Assembly (NCBI RefSeq): GCF_029760955.1
Contig: NZ_CP121682.1
Location: 7,210,501-7,274,500 of the forward strand
DNA: 64,000 bases
Reading direction: 5' to 3'
DNA from: Streptomyces cathayae
GTDB lineage: Bacteria > Actinomycetota > Actinomycetes > Streptomycetales > Streptomycetaceae
In this document: positions 7,596 through 16,298 of the stretch, one piece after another
Position numbering within the stretch: position 1 is the first letter of the stretch
How the letters are laid out: each line of letters begins with the position of its first letter
Position numbers and translations under genes: made by a program
Notes under the pieces: generated by a model
What the model was told of the DNA's origin: nothing
The model's database searches: none
Seen by the model: only the letters and a program-made list of their open reading frames with translations

Positions 7596-10500
7596 ATGCT
7601 CACACGCTTCGATGTCGCCCCCCTCGCCGGGACCGTGGCGGGGGCCGCCGCGGGCGCCGCCCGCAGCACCGCCCGGGGCATGACGTCCGTCCACGGCACG
7701 ACGCGCCGCATCGGCAACGTCGCCCGCAACGCCCTGGGCGGCGGCCGGCACTGGCGGGCCGGACGCCGCGTCCACCTGGCGCTGCGCAATCCCGGCGGCG
7801 ACGCCGGCCCGCTCGCCCGCAAAGTGGCCACCGAACTCCTCGACCACCCCGACGTGCTGACGGCGTACTGGGACGAGGGGCTGACCCGCCTCGTCGTGAC
7901 GGCGGCGCAGGACGCGGCCGGCGACCGGGTGACCGAGCGGGCCGTCGCGCTCGCCGCCCGCCTCGGGCTGAGCGAGGACGCCGATCCGGAGGCGGACGAG
8001 ACCCGGCACCCCGGCGACCCCCGCGAGGTACGGGTCAACGCCGCCGCGCTGCTGCTGGACGCCGCCGGTGCGGCCGGGGCCCTCGCCGGACGCTCGTTGG
8101 GCCTGCCACGGAGCCCGAGAACGGTCACCGCCGCCGTCACGCTGATGCGCGAGAACCCCCGCTTCCGCGCCCTGCTGCGGCAGCGGCTCGGCTGGAACGG
8201 CATGGAACTCGTCCTCGCCGCCGCCAACGCCGCCGCCCACGGAGCCGGACAGTCCCCGATGTCCCTGGTCCTCGACGGGCTGCTGCGGACCGGCCAGCTG
8301 ACCGAGGCGGTGGCCCGGGCCGCGGCCTTCGAGGCGCTGCACGACGACCTCTGCACCGAGGAACGCGCGGGCCTCCCCGGCCTTACCGGCGGCCGCCCAC
8401 CGCTGCGGGTCACCCCCGCCCAGGCCTACGCGGCCAACGCCGGCACCGGCAGCCTGGCCGGCGCGGCCGCCGCCCTCCTCGTCACGCACGCGGCACAGGA
8501 GGCGGCCGAAGCCCTCCTCGCCGGATCGCCCAAGGCGGCACGCTACGGCCCGGCCGCCTTCCAGGCGGCCCTCGGTACCTTCCTCGCCCGGTCCGGGATG
8601 CTCGTACGCAGTGGGGAGCGGCTGCGGCAGCTGGAGATCGCCGACTCCCTCGTCCTGCACGCCGACGTCCTGCGCAGCCGCCCGCCGGACACCCCGGACG
8701 CCGTCAGCGGGACCGCCGCGTTCGACGATCCGGTCGACCCGTTCGCCGAAGCCGTCCTCGACGCGGCCCGCCGGGCCGGGCTGTACGTCGTGATCACGGG
8801 CGGTTCCGACCTGAGGGACATCACCCGGCTCGCGGACGAGGCGGCCCCGGCGGACATGCCGCTCGGTGACGTCGTACGGGCGCTGCAGAACGACGGGCAC
8901 ATCGTGGTGGGCGTCGCCCGGGTGGCCGAACGCGGTGGCGGCGAGGTGGCGGACGGGCTGTCCGCCGCCGACGTGGCCGTCGCCCTCACCGACGCGCGGT
9001 CGGCGATCGCCTGGGGAGCCGACCTGATCGTCCCGGGGGGAACGGCCGATGTGTGGCGGCTGCTGACGGCCATTCCGGCGGTCCGCCGGGTCGGCCGCCG
9101 CTCACAGGTCCTGGCCCGTGCGGGCGCCGCCCTGTCGGGGCTCATGGTGGCCCGCGGCGGAAAACCCGGCGGCCGCGCCTGGCAGCGGCTCACCCGGCAC
9201 GCCCCGGTGAACTTCGCCGCGGCCGGCGCCCTGCTCTCCGGCTGGGCCGAGGCCGTCGGCGTGGCCCGCGCCACGCCGCCCGAACCACGGCTGCACGTGC
9301 CCTGGCACGCGCTGGAGCCGCACGAGGCGCGCGACCGGCTGAGCAGCCCCGCGACCGACGCCGGACCCCGCGGTCCCGCCCTGCTCGCCGACCGGTCCCG
9401 CCGACGGGCGGCCCGGCTCGCCCGCACCCCCGTGGCGGCCCCGGCCCGCTGGGCCTGGCAGGCGGCCGGTGCCGTCCGCCGGGAACTCGACGACCCCCTC
9501 ACGCCCGTCCTGGCCACCGGGGCGGTCGCCTCCGCCCTGCTCGGCTCGCTCGTCGACGCGCTGCTCGTCGTCGGCGCCATGGACCTCAACGCCGTGACGG
9601 GCGGACTCCAGCGGCTGCGCGCGGAACAGGCGCTCGCCCGGCTGGCCGCCCGCCAGCAGCCCACGGCACGCCGGCGGGACACCCGCGGGCGCACGGTCAC
9701 CGTCGACGCGGTCCGGCTGCGGCCCGGAGACCGGATCAGCCTCGCCGCCGGCGATGTCGTACCGGCCGACGCGCGACTGCTGGAGGTGGACGGGCTGGAG
9801 GTCGACGAGTCGGCGCTCACCGGCGAGTCCCTGCCTGTGGCCAAGGACGTCGACGCCACTCCCGGCGCGCCGGTGAGCGGGCGGACCTGCATGGTCTTCG
9901 AGGGCACCATCGTCGTGGCCGGCCGGTCCGTCGGGCTGGTGGTGGACACCGGCGACCGTACCGAGGCGGGCCGCGCCGTCGCGCTCGCCGCCCGCACCCC
10001 GCCGCCCGCCGGCGTCCAGGCGAGGCTGCAGGAACTGACCCGCAAGACGCTGCCGGTGACCCTCACCGGCGGCGCACTGGTGACCGGGCTGTCGCTGCTG
10101 CGCGGCAGCCCACTGCGGCAGGCCGTCAGCGGCGGGGTCGCGGTGGCCGTCGCCGCCGTCCCCGAAGGACTGCCGCTCGTCGCGACCGTCGCCCAGATGG
10201 CGGCGGCCCGCCGCCTGTCCCGGCGCGGCGTCCTGGTGCGCACGCCCCGCACCCTGGAGGCGCTCGGCCGGGTCGACACCGTCTGCTTCGACAAGACCGG
10301 CACCCTCACCGAGAACCGGCTGCGCCTGGTCCGGGTCGCCACCGCCGACGGCACCGTCCTCGCCCCGGACGCCGAGTCTGCCGTGCCGGTGGTCCGGCTG
10401 GCCGCCCGAGCCTGCCCGCAGGTGGAGACGGGCCAGGGACGCCGGGTCGCGCACGCCACCGACGAGGCGGTCCTCGACGCCGCACCGCCCGACGAGCACT

Positions 10501-11945
10501 GGGTGCCCAGCGGTGAGCTCGCCTTCGAGGCCAGCCGGGGATACGCCGCGGCCGTCGGCCGGGACAACGGCGGCACCCACCCGGACGCCGGTGACCTCCT
10601 CGTGGTCAAGGGCGCCCCCGAGACGGTCCTCCCGGCCTGCCGCGACCTGCCCGACGACACGACCGGAACGGCCCACACCCTCGCGGGACAGGGGCTGCGC
10701 GTCCTCGCCGTCGCCCGGCGGCCGTGCCGGGGCCCGGACGCCACCGCCGGACTCGAGGCCGACCTCGCGGACCTGGAGTTCGTCGGGCTGATCGCCCTGG
10801 CGGACGTCCCGCGCGACACCTCGCAGGCCCTCCTCACCCAGCTGCGCCGCTCCGGCATCCTGCCCGTCATGCTCACCGGCGACCACCCGGAGACCGCCCG
10901 CGCGATCGCCCTGCAACTGGGCTGGCCGGAGGCGACCGAGGTGGTCACCGGCGACGAACTGGTCGCCATGGGCCGCCGCGACCGGGTCCGCGCCCTGCAC
11001 GGAGCCGGAGTCGTCGCCAGGGTCGCGCCCGAGCAGAAACTCCATGTGGTGGAGGCACTGCAACAGGCGGGCCGGGTGGTGGCCATGGCCGGCGACGGCG
11101 CCAACGACGCCGCGGCGATCCGCGCCGCCGACGTGGGCGTCGGCATCGAGGCGCGCGGCTCGGCCGCCGCCCGCAACGCCGCCGACCTCGTCCTGACCAC
11201 CGGCGACCTGTCGGTCCTGGTCGACGCGGTCCACGAGGGCCGCGCGCTGTGGCGCAGCGTCGCCGACGCGGTGAGCATCCTCATCGGCGGCAACGCGGGC
11301 GAGGTCGGCTTCAGCGTGCTGGGCACCCTGCTCGCCGGCTCCTCACCGCTGTCGACCCGTCAGCTGCTGCTGGTCAACCTGCTCACGGACATGTTCCCGG
11401 CGATGGCGGTGGCGGTGACCCCGAGCGACGATCCGTCGACGGCGGCCCACGCCGAAACCGGCCCGATGGGCCTCGACGTCCTCGGCGCCCCCCTGCTGCG
11501 CGCCATCCGGCGCCGGGGCGTGACCACCTGCCTCGGCGCGGTCACCGCGTACCTGATCGGCCGCCTCACCCCCGGCAGCAACCGCCGCTCCACCACCATG
11601 GCCCTGTGCGGCGTGGTCGGCGCCCAACTCGTGCAGACCCTCTCCGGCCGCCGGCACAGCCCCCTGGTGTGGACGACGGCCCTGGGCTCCGCCGCGGTGC
11701 TCGCCGCCCTCGTCCAGACGCCCGGCGTCAGCCACTTCTTCGGCTGCACCCCGCTGGGCCCGGTGGCCCTGACGGGCGTGACGCTGGCCATCGCCCTCTC
11801 GGCGCTCGCACCGCGCCTGGAACGCCTGGAGGCGGTCCGGCGCCTGTACGAGCTGCTCTCCCGCCTCGCCCTGCGCCTGGGGGCCGACGCCCGGCAGGCC
11901 CGGCACCTGCTGCGCAGCGGCGTCGCGCGGCCGGTGGTGGCGTAG
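7596..11945 (+). CDS. Large cation-translocating P-type ATPase (CtpI-like)
   Basis: 1449-residue inner-membrane ATPase, much longer than typical P-type pumps because of a ~600-residue N-terminal extension, a trait of the mycobacterial/streptomycete CtpI class. The P-type core is complete: actuator TGES (ESALTGESLPVAKD, about residue 745), phosphorylation site DKTGTLTEN with Asp899, and the hinge GDGANDAAAIRAADVGVGI around residue 1166, followed by C-terminal membrane helices (SILIGGNAGEVGFSVLG, LLLVNLLTDMFPAMAVAV). The M4 segment (AVAVAAVPEGLPLV) has the PEGL signature of P2-type Ca/Mg/Na pumps rather than the CPC of heavy-metal pumps. The transported ion cannot be named from sequence. The upstream 196-aa gene is likely its partner. 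Confidence 0.9.
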   Translation: MLTRFDVAPLAGTVAGAAAGAARSTARGMTSVHGTTRRIGNVARNALGGGRHWRAGRRVHLALRNPGGDAGPLARKVATELLDHPDVLTAYWDEGLTRLVVTAAQDAAGDRVTERAVALAARLGLSEDADPEADETRHPGDPREVRVNAAALLLDAAGAAGALAGRSLGLPRSPRTVTAAVTLMRENPRFRALLRQRLGWNGMELVLAAANAAAHGAGQSPMSLVLDGLLRTGQLTEAVARAAAFEALHDDLCTEERAGLPGLTGGRPPLRVTPAQAYAANAGTGSLAGAAAALLVTHAAQEAAEALLAGSPKAARYGPAAFQAALGTFLARSGMLVRSGERLRQLEIADSLVLHADVLRSRPPDTPDAVSGTAAFDDPVDPFAEAVLDAARRAGLYVVITGGSDLRDITRLADEAAPADMPLGDVVRALQNDGHIVVGVARVAERGGGEVADGLSAADVAVALTDARSAIAWGADLIVPGGTADVWRLLTAIPAVRRVGRRSQVLARAGAALSGLMVARGGKPGGRAWQRLTRHAPVNFAAAGALLSGWAEAVGVARATPPEPRLHVPWHALEPHEARDRLSSPATDAGPRGPALLADRSRRRAARLARTPVAAPARWAWQAAGAVRRELDDPLTPVLATGAVASALLGSLVDALLVVGAMDLNAVTGGLQRLRAEQALARLAARQQPTARRRDTRGRTVTVDAVRLRPGDRISLAAGDVVPADARLLEVDGLEVDESALTGESLPVAKDVDATPGAPVSGRTCMVFEGTIVVAGRSVGLVVDTGDRTEAGRAVALAARTPPPAGVQARLQELTRKTLPVTLTGGALVTGLSLLRGSPLRQAVSGGVAVAVAAVPEGLPLVATVAQMAAARRLSRRGVLVRTPRTLEALGRVDTVCFDKTGTLTENRLRLVRVATADGTVLAPDAESAVPVVRLAARACPQVETGQGRRVAHATDEAVLDAAPPDEHWVPSGELAFEASRGYAAAVGRDNGGTHPDAGDLLVVKGAPETVLPACRDLPDDTTGTAHTLAGQGLRVLAVARRPCRGPDATAGLEADLADLEFVGLIALADVPRDTSQALLTQLRRSGILPVMLTGDHPETARAIALQLGWPEATEVVTGDELVAMGRRDRVRALHGAGVVARVAPEQKLHVVEALQQAGRVVAMAGDGANDAAAIRAADVGVGIEARGSAAARNAADLVLTTGDLSVLVDAVHEGRALWRSVADAVSILIGGNAGEVGFSVLGTLLAGSSPLSTRQLLLVNLLTDMFPAMAVAVTPSDDPSTAAHAETGPMGLDVLGAPLLRAIRRRGVTTCLGAVTAYLIGRLTPGSNRRSTTMALCGVVGAQLVQTLSGRRHSPLVWTTALGSAAVLAALVQTPGVSHFFGCTPLGPVALTGVTLAIALSALAPRLERLEAVRRLYELLSRLALRLGADARQARHLLRSGVARPVVA

Positions 11946-12279
11946 AGGCCCGGTCCAGCGGGAAGCGGGCCGCCGGCGGGACGGCGGCGGCCCGAGCGGA
12001 ACTCTCCGGGTGCGCTCAGACTGGAAGGGCAGGGCGGCCCCGGGCTCCTTCGGGAGATCCGCCGACGCAGTCGGGCGCGGGCCGCGCCCGGGACGGTCCG
12101 GCGCATGGGCCGTTTTCGGGCCGGTCCGACCCCGGGGCGGGGCCGTTCGGCCCATGCGCCGGACCGCCCCGGTGACGGATCCTGGAGAGGAGGCGCCGCG
12201 GCCCCGACGGACCGGCCGGTCCGGCATACCGGCGCGGCACGTCGTGGCCTGCGGCACCCGCGCGAGGAGGTGACGTCCC
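11946..12279. other. Intergenic region with a large inverted repeat
   Basis: No gene is supportable in these 334 bp. Arms 12094-12112 and 12148-12166 are perfectly complementary over 19 bp and enclose a 35-nt GC-rich loop that can itself pair. The element lies about 115 bp before the Rv1733c-like gene. It may be a terminator for the P-type ATPase transcript or a leader structure for the next gene. Confidence 0.6.
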
Positions 12280-12885
12280 ATGGCGCGGACGCGTGGTGCG
12301 CGGCCACGCACAGTGTGGTGGTGGCGCTGGCGCAAGAACCCGCTGAGGCGTCGCAGCGATCTGATCGAGGCATGGCTGCTGCTCGCCACCCTCGTCCTCG
12401 CCCTCCTGGCCGGGACGTTCACCGGCCTGGCGGTGGCGGGGGCGGTGGACGGGTCCCTCGCGGAGCACCGCGCCCAGGCCCGTACCGCACCGGCCACCCT
12501 GGTCGGGGACGCGGCACGGGCGCTGCCCGCGCCGGTGGCCGGGGACGGTGGCGGCAGCGGTCGCGTGTGGGCCAAGGTCCGGTGGACCGCCCCCGACGGC
12601 ACCGTCCGCACGGGCCGGGCGGAGGTCGACTCCGGGAGCAAGGCCGGCAGGGTGGTCACCGTGTGGACGGACGGGGAGGGGCGCCTGGTCTCCGAACCGC
12701 CCGGTGGAGTGGACGCCCGGTTCCAGATCGTCGTGGCGGGCCTCACGGTCGCGGCCGCGAGCGGGGGACTGGTCCTGCTCGGCGGACGGCTCGTCCAGGG
12801 GCAGCTCCAGCGGGGGCGCGCGGCGGCCTGGGAGGCCGAGTGGCGGCTGGTCGAGCCGACCTGGCGAAAGCGCATGACGGGCTGA
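12280..12885 (+). CDS. Rv1733c-like membrane protein
   Basis: 201 residues with the Rv1733c-type architecture. A basic N-terminus WWWRWRKNPLRRRSD leads to a first membrane helix (about residues 28-50). An extracytoplasmic domain follows, with AKVRWTAPDGTVRTGRAEVD and VVTVWTDGEGRL, then a second membrane helix (about residues 148-170, FQIVVAGLTVAAASGGLVLLGG) and a short cytoplasmic tail ending EAEWRLVEPTWRKR. The biochemical role of the family is unknown; several streptomycete copies lie near stress genes. GAGGAGGTG at 12263-12271 fixes the ATG at 12280. It appears monocistronic, behind a large inverted repeat. Confidence 0.82.
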   Translation: MARTRGARPRTVWWWRWRKNPLRRRSDLIEAWLLLATLVLALLAGTFTGLAVAGAVDGSLAEHRAQARTAPATLVGDAARALPAPVAGDGGGSGRVWAKVRWTAPDGTVRTGRAEVDSGSKAGRVVTVWTDGEGRLVSEPPGGVDARFQIVVAGLTVAAASGGLVLLGGRLVQGQLQRGRAAAWEAEWRLVEPTWRKRMTG

Positions 12886-12943
12886 CGGAGGCACGGCCGG
12901 AGCGGGACCCGCAGGGATCGTATGCGGCATTCGCGACCTGCTG

Positions 12944-12963
12944 AATTGCAAAAATTAGCAATT
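12944..12963. promoter_or_regulatory. AT-rich inverted repeat, candidate operator
   Basis: AATTGC (12944-12949) and GCAATT (12958-12963) form an inverted repeat with an 8-base A/T spacer inside an AT-rich island of a GC-rich genome. The complementary strand contains TTGCTAAT (12961-12954), which recurs at 14981-14988 before the ArsR gene. That makes it a candidate regulator site upstream of the SulP transporter. Confidence 0.4.
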
Positions 12964-13081
12964 GCCTACATCATTGAATGGTATGCCCGTCGTCGCGGCC
13001 CCCTGAGCGCGTCGTACGACGGAGCGCCGTAGAGCCCCGAACCCAAGGGGCGCCTGGTGCGTGCGACGCCTTGCGATCGCA

Positions 13082-13124
13082 CGCTCCCCCAAGCTCTGGG
13101 CTTCGCTCGAGCAGGGGGGACCCC
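13082..13124. repeat. Streptomyces intergenic palindromic repeat
   Basis: The core CTCCCCCAAGCTCTGGGCTT followed by CGCTCGAGCAGGGGGGACCCC is an imperfect palindrome (CTCCCCC/GGGGGGA arms; AGCTC and GAGC inside). I recognise it as a motif scattered between genes in many streptomycete chromosomes. It behaves like a REP or terminator-type element and carries no coding capacity. Confidence 0.65.
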
Positions 13125-13192
13125 ATGACGCCGCGAGCTGATCGGACGCCCGCGGTGTTCGGAGTTCTTGACCACCTGGAAGTCGAGGGGTT

Positions 13193-14929
13193 GTGTCGGT
13201 ACCGTTGCTGCTCGCCGGGGTCTGGACCCGGATCACGTCGCTGCTGCCCACCCGCGGCGACCTCGACCAGATGCGGCGCGATCCGCGCCGTGACCTGCTC
13301 GCCGGACTGACCGTCGCGGTCGTCGCACTGCCCCTCGCCCTCGGATTCGGCGTCTCCTCCGGGCTCGGCGCGGAGGCGGGGCTGGCCACCGCCGTGATCG
13401 CCGGTGCGCTGGCCGCCGTGTTCGGCGGCTCCAACCTCCAGGTCTCGGGCCCGACCGGGGCGATGACCGTGGTGCTCGTCCCCATCGTCGCCGACCACGG
13501 CGCGTCGGGCGTGCTCACGGTCGGGCTGATGGCGGGCGTGATCCTGGTCGTGCTGGCGCTGCTGCGGGCCGGGGGCAGCATGCGGTACGTGCCCGCACCC
13601 GTGGTGGAGGGCTTCACACTCGGCATCGCGTGCGTGATCGCACTGCAGCAGATCCCCAACGCCCTCGGTGTCCCCGTGCCCGAGGGCGACCGGGTGCTGG
13701 TGGTGGCCTGGCGGGCGTTCGAGGAGTTCGCGCGCACACCCGACTGGATCGCCGTCGCCCTGGCGCTCTCGGTGGCCGCCGTGATGCTGATCGGGGCGCG
13801 CCTGCGGCCGACCGTCCCGTTCTCCATCCTGGCCGTGATCGCGGCCACGCTCGTGGTCCAGGTCGCAGGACTGGACGGGGTGCGCCCCATCGGCGACCTG
13901 CCCTCCGGCCTGCCCACCCCCTCGCTCGCCTTCCTCGACACCGGCGCACTGACCGAACTGATCGCACCCGCCGTGGCCGTGGCGGCGCTGGCCGCGCTGG
14001 AGTCGCTGCTGTCCGCCTCCGTGGCCGACGGCATGACCGTCAACCAACGGCATGACCCGGACCGCGAACTGTTCGGCCAGGGCCTGGCGAACATCGCCTC
14101 GCCGCTCTTCGGCGGCGTCCCCGCGACCGGCGCGATCGCCCGCACCGCGGTCAACGTCCGCACCGGAGCCACCTCGCGACTGGCCGCCCTCGCGCACGCG
14201 GCGGTCCTCGCCGTGATCGTCTTCGCGGCCGCCCCGCTGGTGTCGAAGATCCCGCTCGCCGCGCTGGCGGGCGTCCTCCTGGCCACCGCCGTCCGCATGG
14301 TCGAGGTCGGTTCGCTGCGCGCGATGGCCCGCGCCACCCGCTCCGACGGGCTGGTCCTGGTCCTCACGGCCGTCGCCACCCTCGCCCTCGACCTCGTCCT
14401 CGCCGTGATCATCGGGCTGGCCGTCGCGGGCCTCCTCGCACTGAGCGCCGTCGCCCGGCAGGCACGCCTCGCCCCGCTCCCGCTCGACCGGGGCGACCAC
14501 ACGGAGGCGGAACGCGAACTGCTGGCCGAGCACATCGTCGCCTACCGCGTCGACGGCCCGCTGTTCTTCGCCGCCGCCCACCGCTTCCTGCTGGAACTGA
14601 CCGAACTCGCCGACGTGCGGGTGGTCATCCTGCGCCTCTCCCACGTGAGCGTCATCGACGCCACCGGCGCCCTGGTGCTCAAGGACGCGGTGGCGAAACT
14701 GCGGCGCCGCGGCATCGCCGTCATGATCTCGGGCGTCCGGCCCGAGCACCGCAAGGTCCTCGAATCCGTCGGCACACTGGAGTCGCTGCGGCGCGAGGGC
14801 CGGGAGTACGCCACGACGCCGGAGGCGATCCGTGCGGCCCGCGACCACCTGGAACTCACCGGTGTCCTGCCCGCGCCCAGGGCCCCGCAGTCGGCCGCCG
14901 CGCCCACCGGGCCGCCGAACAGGCCCTGA
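13193..14929 (+). CDS. SulP-family inorganic anion transporter with STAS domain
   Basis: 578-residue membrane permease of the SLC26/SulP family. Residues ~30-415 are the Sulfate_transp core: RRDLLAGLTVAVVALPLALGF opens it and GGSNLQVSGPTGAMTVVL is the diagnostic first-repeat segment. FGGVPATGAIARTAVNVRTGATSRLA is the second-repeat signature. A soluble STAS domain follows (about 455-555, with VVILRLSHVSVIDATGALVL). The family moves sulfate, bicarbonate or other anions; the substrate is not readable here. The GTG at 13193 is used because conserved sequence starts right after it, though GAGGGG lies very close (13186-13190). An ArsR regulator follows 185 bp downstream on the same strand. Confidence 0.92.
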   Translation: MSVPLLLAGVWTRITSLLPTRGDLDQMRRDPRRDLLAGLTVAVVALPLALGFGVSSGLGAEAGLATAVIAGALAAVFGGSNLQVSGPTGAMTVVLVPIVADHGASGVLTVGLMAGVILVVLALLRAGGSMRYVPAPVVEGFTLGIACVIALQQIPNALGVPVPEGDRVLVVAWRAFEEFARTPDWIAVALALSVAAVMLIGARLRPTVPFSILAVIAATLVVQVAGLDGVRPIGDLPSGLPTPSLAFLDTGALTELIAPAVAVAALAALESLLSASVADGMTVNQRHDPDRELFGQGLANIASPLFGGVPATGAIARTAVNVRTGATSRLAALAHAAVLAVIVFAAAPLVSKIPLAALAGVLLATAVRMVEVGSLRAMARATRSDGLVLVLTAVATLALDLVLAVIIGLAVAGLLALSAVARQARLAPLPLDRGDHTEAERELLAEHIVAYRVDGPLFFAAAHRFLLELTELADVRVVILRLSHVSVIDATGALVLKDAVAKLRRRGIAVMISGVRPEHRKVLESVGTLESLRREGREYATTPEAIRAARDHLELTGVLPAPRAPQSAAAPTGPPNRP

Positions 14930-14980
14930 CCGACCGGGAGATCGGCCGGTACAGCCCCCGGAACACAGGGATGTGCGAAG

Positions 14981-14988
14981 TTGCTAAT
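14981..14988 (+). promoter_or_regulatory. TTGCTAAT motif before the ArsR gene
   Basis: TTGCTAAT sits in a locally AT-rich patch (GAAGTTGCTAATGTCGGAAAG) 127 bp before the ArsR start. The same octamer lies on the opposite strand at 12954-12961 upstream of SulP. An 8-base AT-rich match at both promoters suggests a shared operator, most simply for ArsR itself. Confidence 0.35.
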
Positions 14989-15114
14989 GTCGGAAAGCTC
15001 AGAGAATGGCGAGGTCGGGTGCCGACGACGCACAGGTGGGGCGAGGGACCTCGGACCGGACGACGGGACCGGGGCGGCGCGCCGGAAACCGGGAACCGGA
15101 GAGGGGACGGCACG

Positions 15115-15456
15115 ATGACCATGCCGCTGTACCAACTGAAGGCCGAGTTCTTCAAGACCCTGGGCCATCCCGCCCGCATCCGGGTCCTGGAACTCCTCAG
15201 TGAGCGCGAGCACGCCGTCGCGGAGATGCTGCCCCAGGTGGGCATCGAACCGGCTCACCTCTCCCAGCAACTGGCGGTGCTGCGCCGGGCGAACCTCGTG
15301 GTCAGCCGCAAGGAGGGCTCGACCGTGTACTACTCGCTGACCAGCCCGCACGTGGCGGAACTGCTCCGGGTGGCCCGCACCATCCTGTCCGGAGTGCTGG
15401 CCGGCCAGGCCGAACTGCTCGCCGACCTCAGGGGCGAGACGAAACCGCTTCCTTAG
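15115..15456 (+). CDS. ArsR/SmtB-family winged-helix regulator lacking cysteines
   Basis: 113 residues. The fold is typical: helix FFKTLGHPARIRVLELLSERE, then the recognition helix AHLSQQLAVLRRANLVVSRKEGSTVYYSL, then a C-terminal dimer helix. The protein contains no cysteine at all and has no ELCVC metal site, so it is not a classical thiol-based arsenic or cadmium sensor; its signal is unknown. Two close starts exist (15115 and 15121), and the first follows GGGGACGGCACG. Its place directly after SulP suggests it controls that transporter and itself, consistent with the shared TTGCTAAT motif. Confidence 0.88.
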   Translation: MTMPLYQLKAEFFKTLGHPARIRVLELLSEREHAVAEMLPQVGIEPAHLSQQLAVLRRANLVVSRKEGSTVYYSLTSPHVAELLRVARTILSGVLAGQAELLADLRGETKPLP

Positions 15457-15469
15457 CCCCGGCTTCCCC

Positions 15470-15494
15470 GACCCCGGCCCGCGGGGCCGGGGTC
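15470..15494. terminator. Stem-loop between convergent ArsR and methyltransferase genes
   Basis: An 11-bp perfect stem, 15470-15480 with 15484-15494, and a 3-nt loop. It starts 14 bases after the ArsR stop and overlaps the last bases of the minus-strand methyltransferase gene, so it can serve both strands. Confidence 0.65.
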
Positions 15495-16212
15495 AGCCCG
15501 CCGGGGCCGCCTCCCCGCCCTCGCGGCGGCCGTGCAGGAAGAGCTGGGGCTCCGGAGTGGCGTCGGGATGGGCCGGGGTGAACAGCACGCTCTCCTCCGA
15601 CAGCACCGTCAGCCCCGCCTCGCGCACCAGCGCGGTCACGGCCTGGGCGGCGAAGCTGGTGACCCGCACGCCCTGCCCCATGAAGACACCGTCGAAGCCC
15701 TCGACGTCCAGGGGCACGGTGGCCAGCGCGAACAGGCCGCCGGGGCGCAGGACCAGGGCCAGCCGCCGCACCAGGTCCGCCTGCTCCGCACGGGACATCT
15801 GGAGCAGGGCGAAGTACACGCAGACGGCGTCGAGGGAACCGTCCTCGAGCGGCAGCCCGCGGATGTCACCGCAGCGGAACTCGGCCTCGGGCACCTGCCG
15901 GGACGCGATCTCCACCATCACCGGCGACACGTCGACCCCCAGCACCCGGTGACCGGCCGCGGTGAGCGTGGCGGCCGTGGGCCGTCCCGTCCCGCTGCCC
16001 ACGTCCAGCACCCGGCTGCCGGGCGGGAGCCGTTCGAGCAGCCACGCCAGCGAGGCCCGGTGCGCCCCGGAGGCGGCGAACGCCTTCTCGTAGTCGCTGC
16101 CCAGCGCGTCGAACACCGCCGCTGCCGGTGACCTGCGATTCCCGTCGGCCAAGACGCACCCCGTCTCCGCGTGTCGATGCCGGGCATCGTGCCATCCCCG
16201 AGCCGCCCTCAC
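15493..16212 (-). CDS. Class I SAM-dependent methyltransferase
   Basis: About 239 residues, cytoplasmic. The SAM-binding motif I is VLDVGSGTGRPTA. The acidic end of strand 2 is VLGVDVSPVMVEIA, motif II/III is FRCGDIRGLPLEDGSLDAVCVYFAL, and LVLRPGGLFALATVP is the conserved post-motif strand. The substrate is unknown. The frame is open to 16284, but that would cover the promoter of the divergent gene at 16299. I use the GTG at 16210-16212, preceded by GGGGAA; a TTG at 16150-16152 is also plausible, so the N-terminus is uncertain by up to 44 residues. It is convergent with the ArsR gene. Confidence 0.82.
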   Translation of the reverse strand: MRAARGWHDARHRHAETGCVLADGNRRSPAAAVFDALGSDYEKAFAASGAHRASLAWLLERLPPGSRVLDVGSGTGRPTAATLTAAGHRVLGVDVSPVMVEIASRQVPEAEFRCGDIRGLPLEDGSLDAVCVYFALLQMSRAEQADLVRRLALVLRPGGLFALATVPLDVEGFDGVFMGQGVRVTSFAAQAVTALVREAGLTVLSEESVLFTPAHPDATPEPQLFLHGRREGGEAAPAG

Positions 16213-16298
16213 AAGCGTTCCCCGCTGCTCCTTCCGGCGCCCCTCCCACACCCCGGACCGGCTTGCGAAGGCCCCGGCCGGCACGGCAGGGTCGGGGT

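Larger units (their letters stand above)
12886..13192. other. Intergenic region upstream of the SulP gene
   Basis: No gene is supportable. It contains an AT-rich island around 12944-12975, strikingly different from its surroundings, and a Streptomyces-type palindromic repeat at 13082-13124; both are listed separately. The rest is ordinary GC-rich spacer ending at the GTG start of the transporter. Confidence 0.5.

Noticed and set aside
8543..11326. 927-codon open frame on the minus strand opposite the P-type ATPase
   Set aside because: Its translation is Ser/Thr/Arg-rich low-complexity sequence. The plus strand carries all ATPase motifs; the open antisense frame is a by-product of GC-rich codon use.
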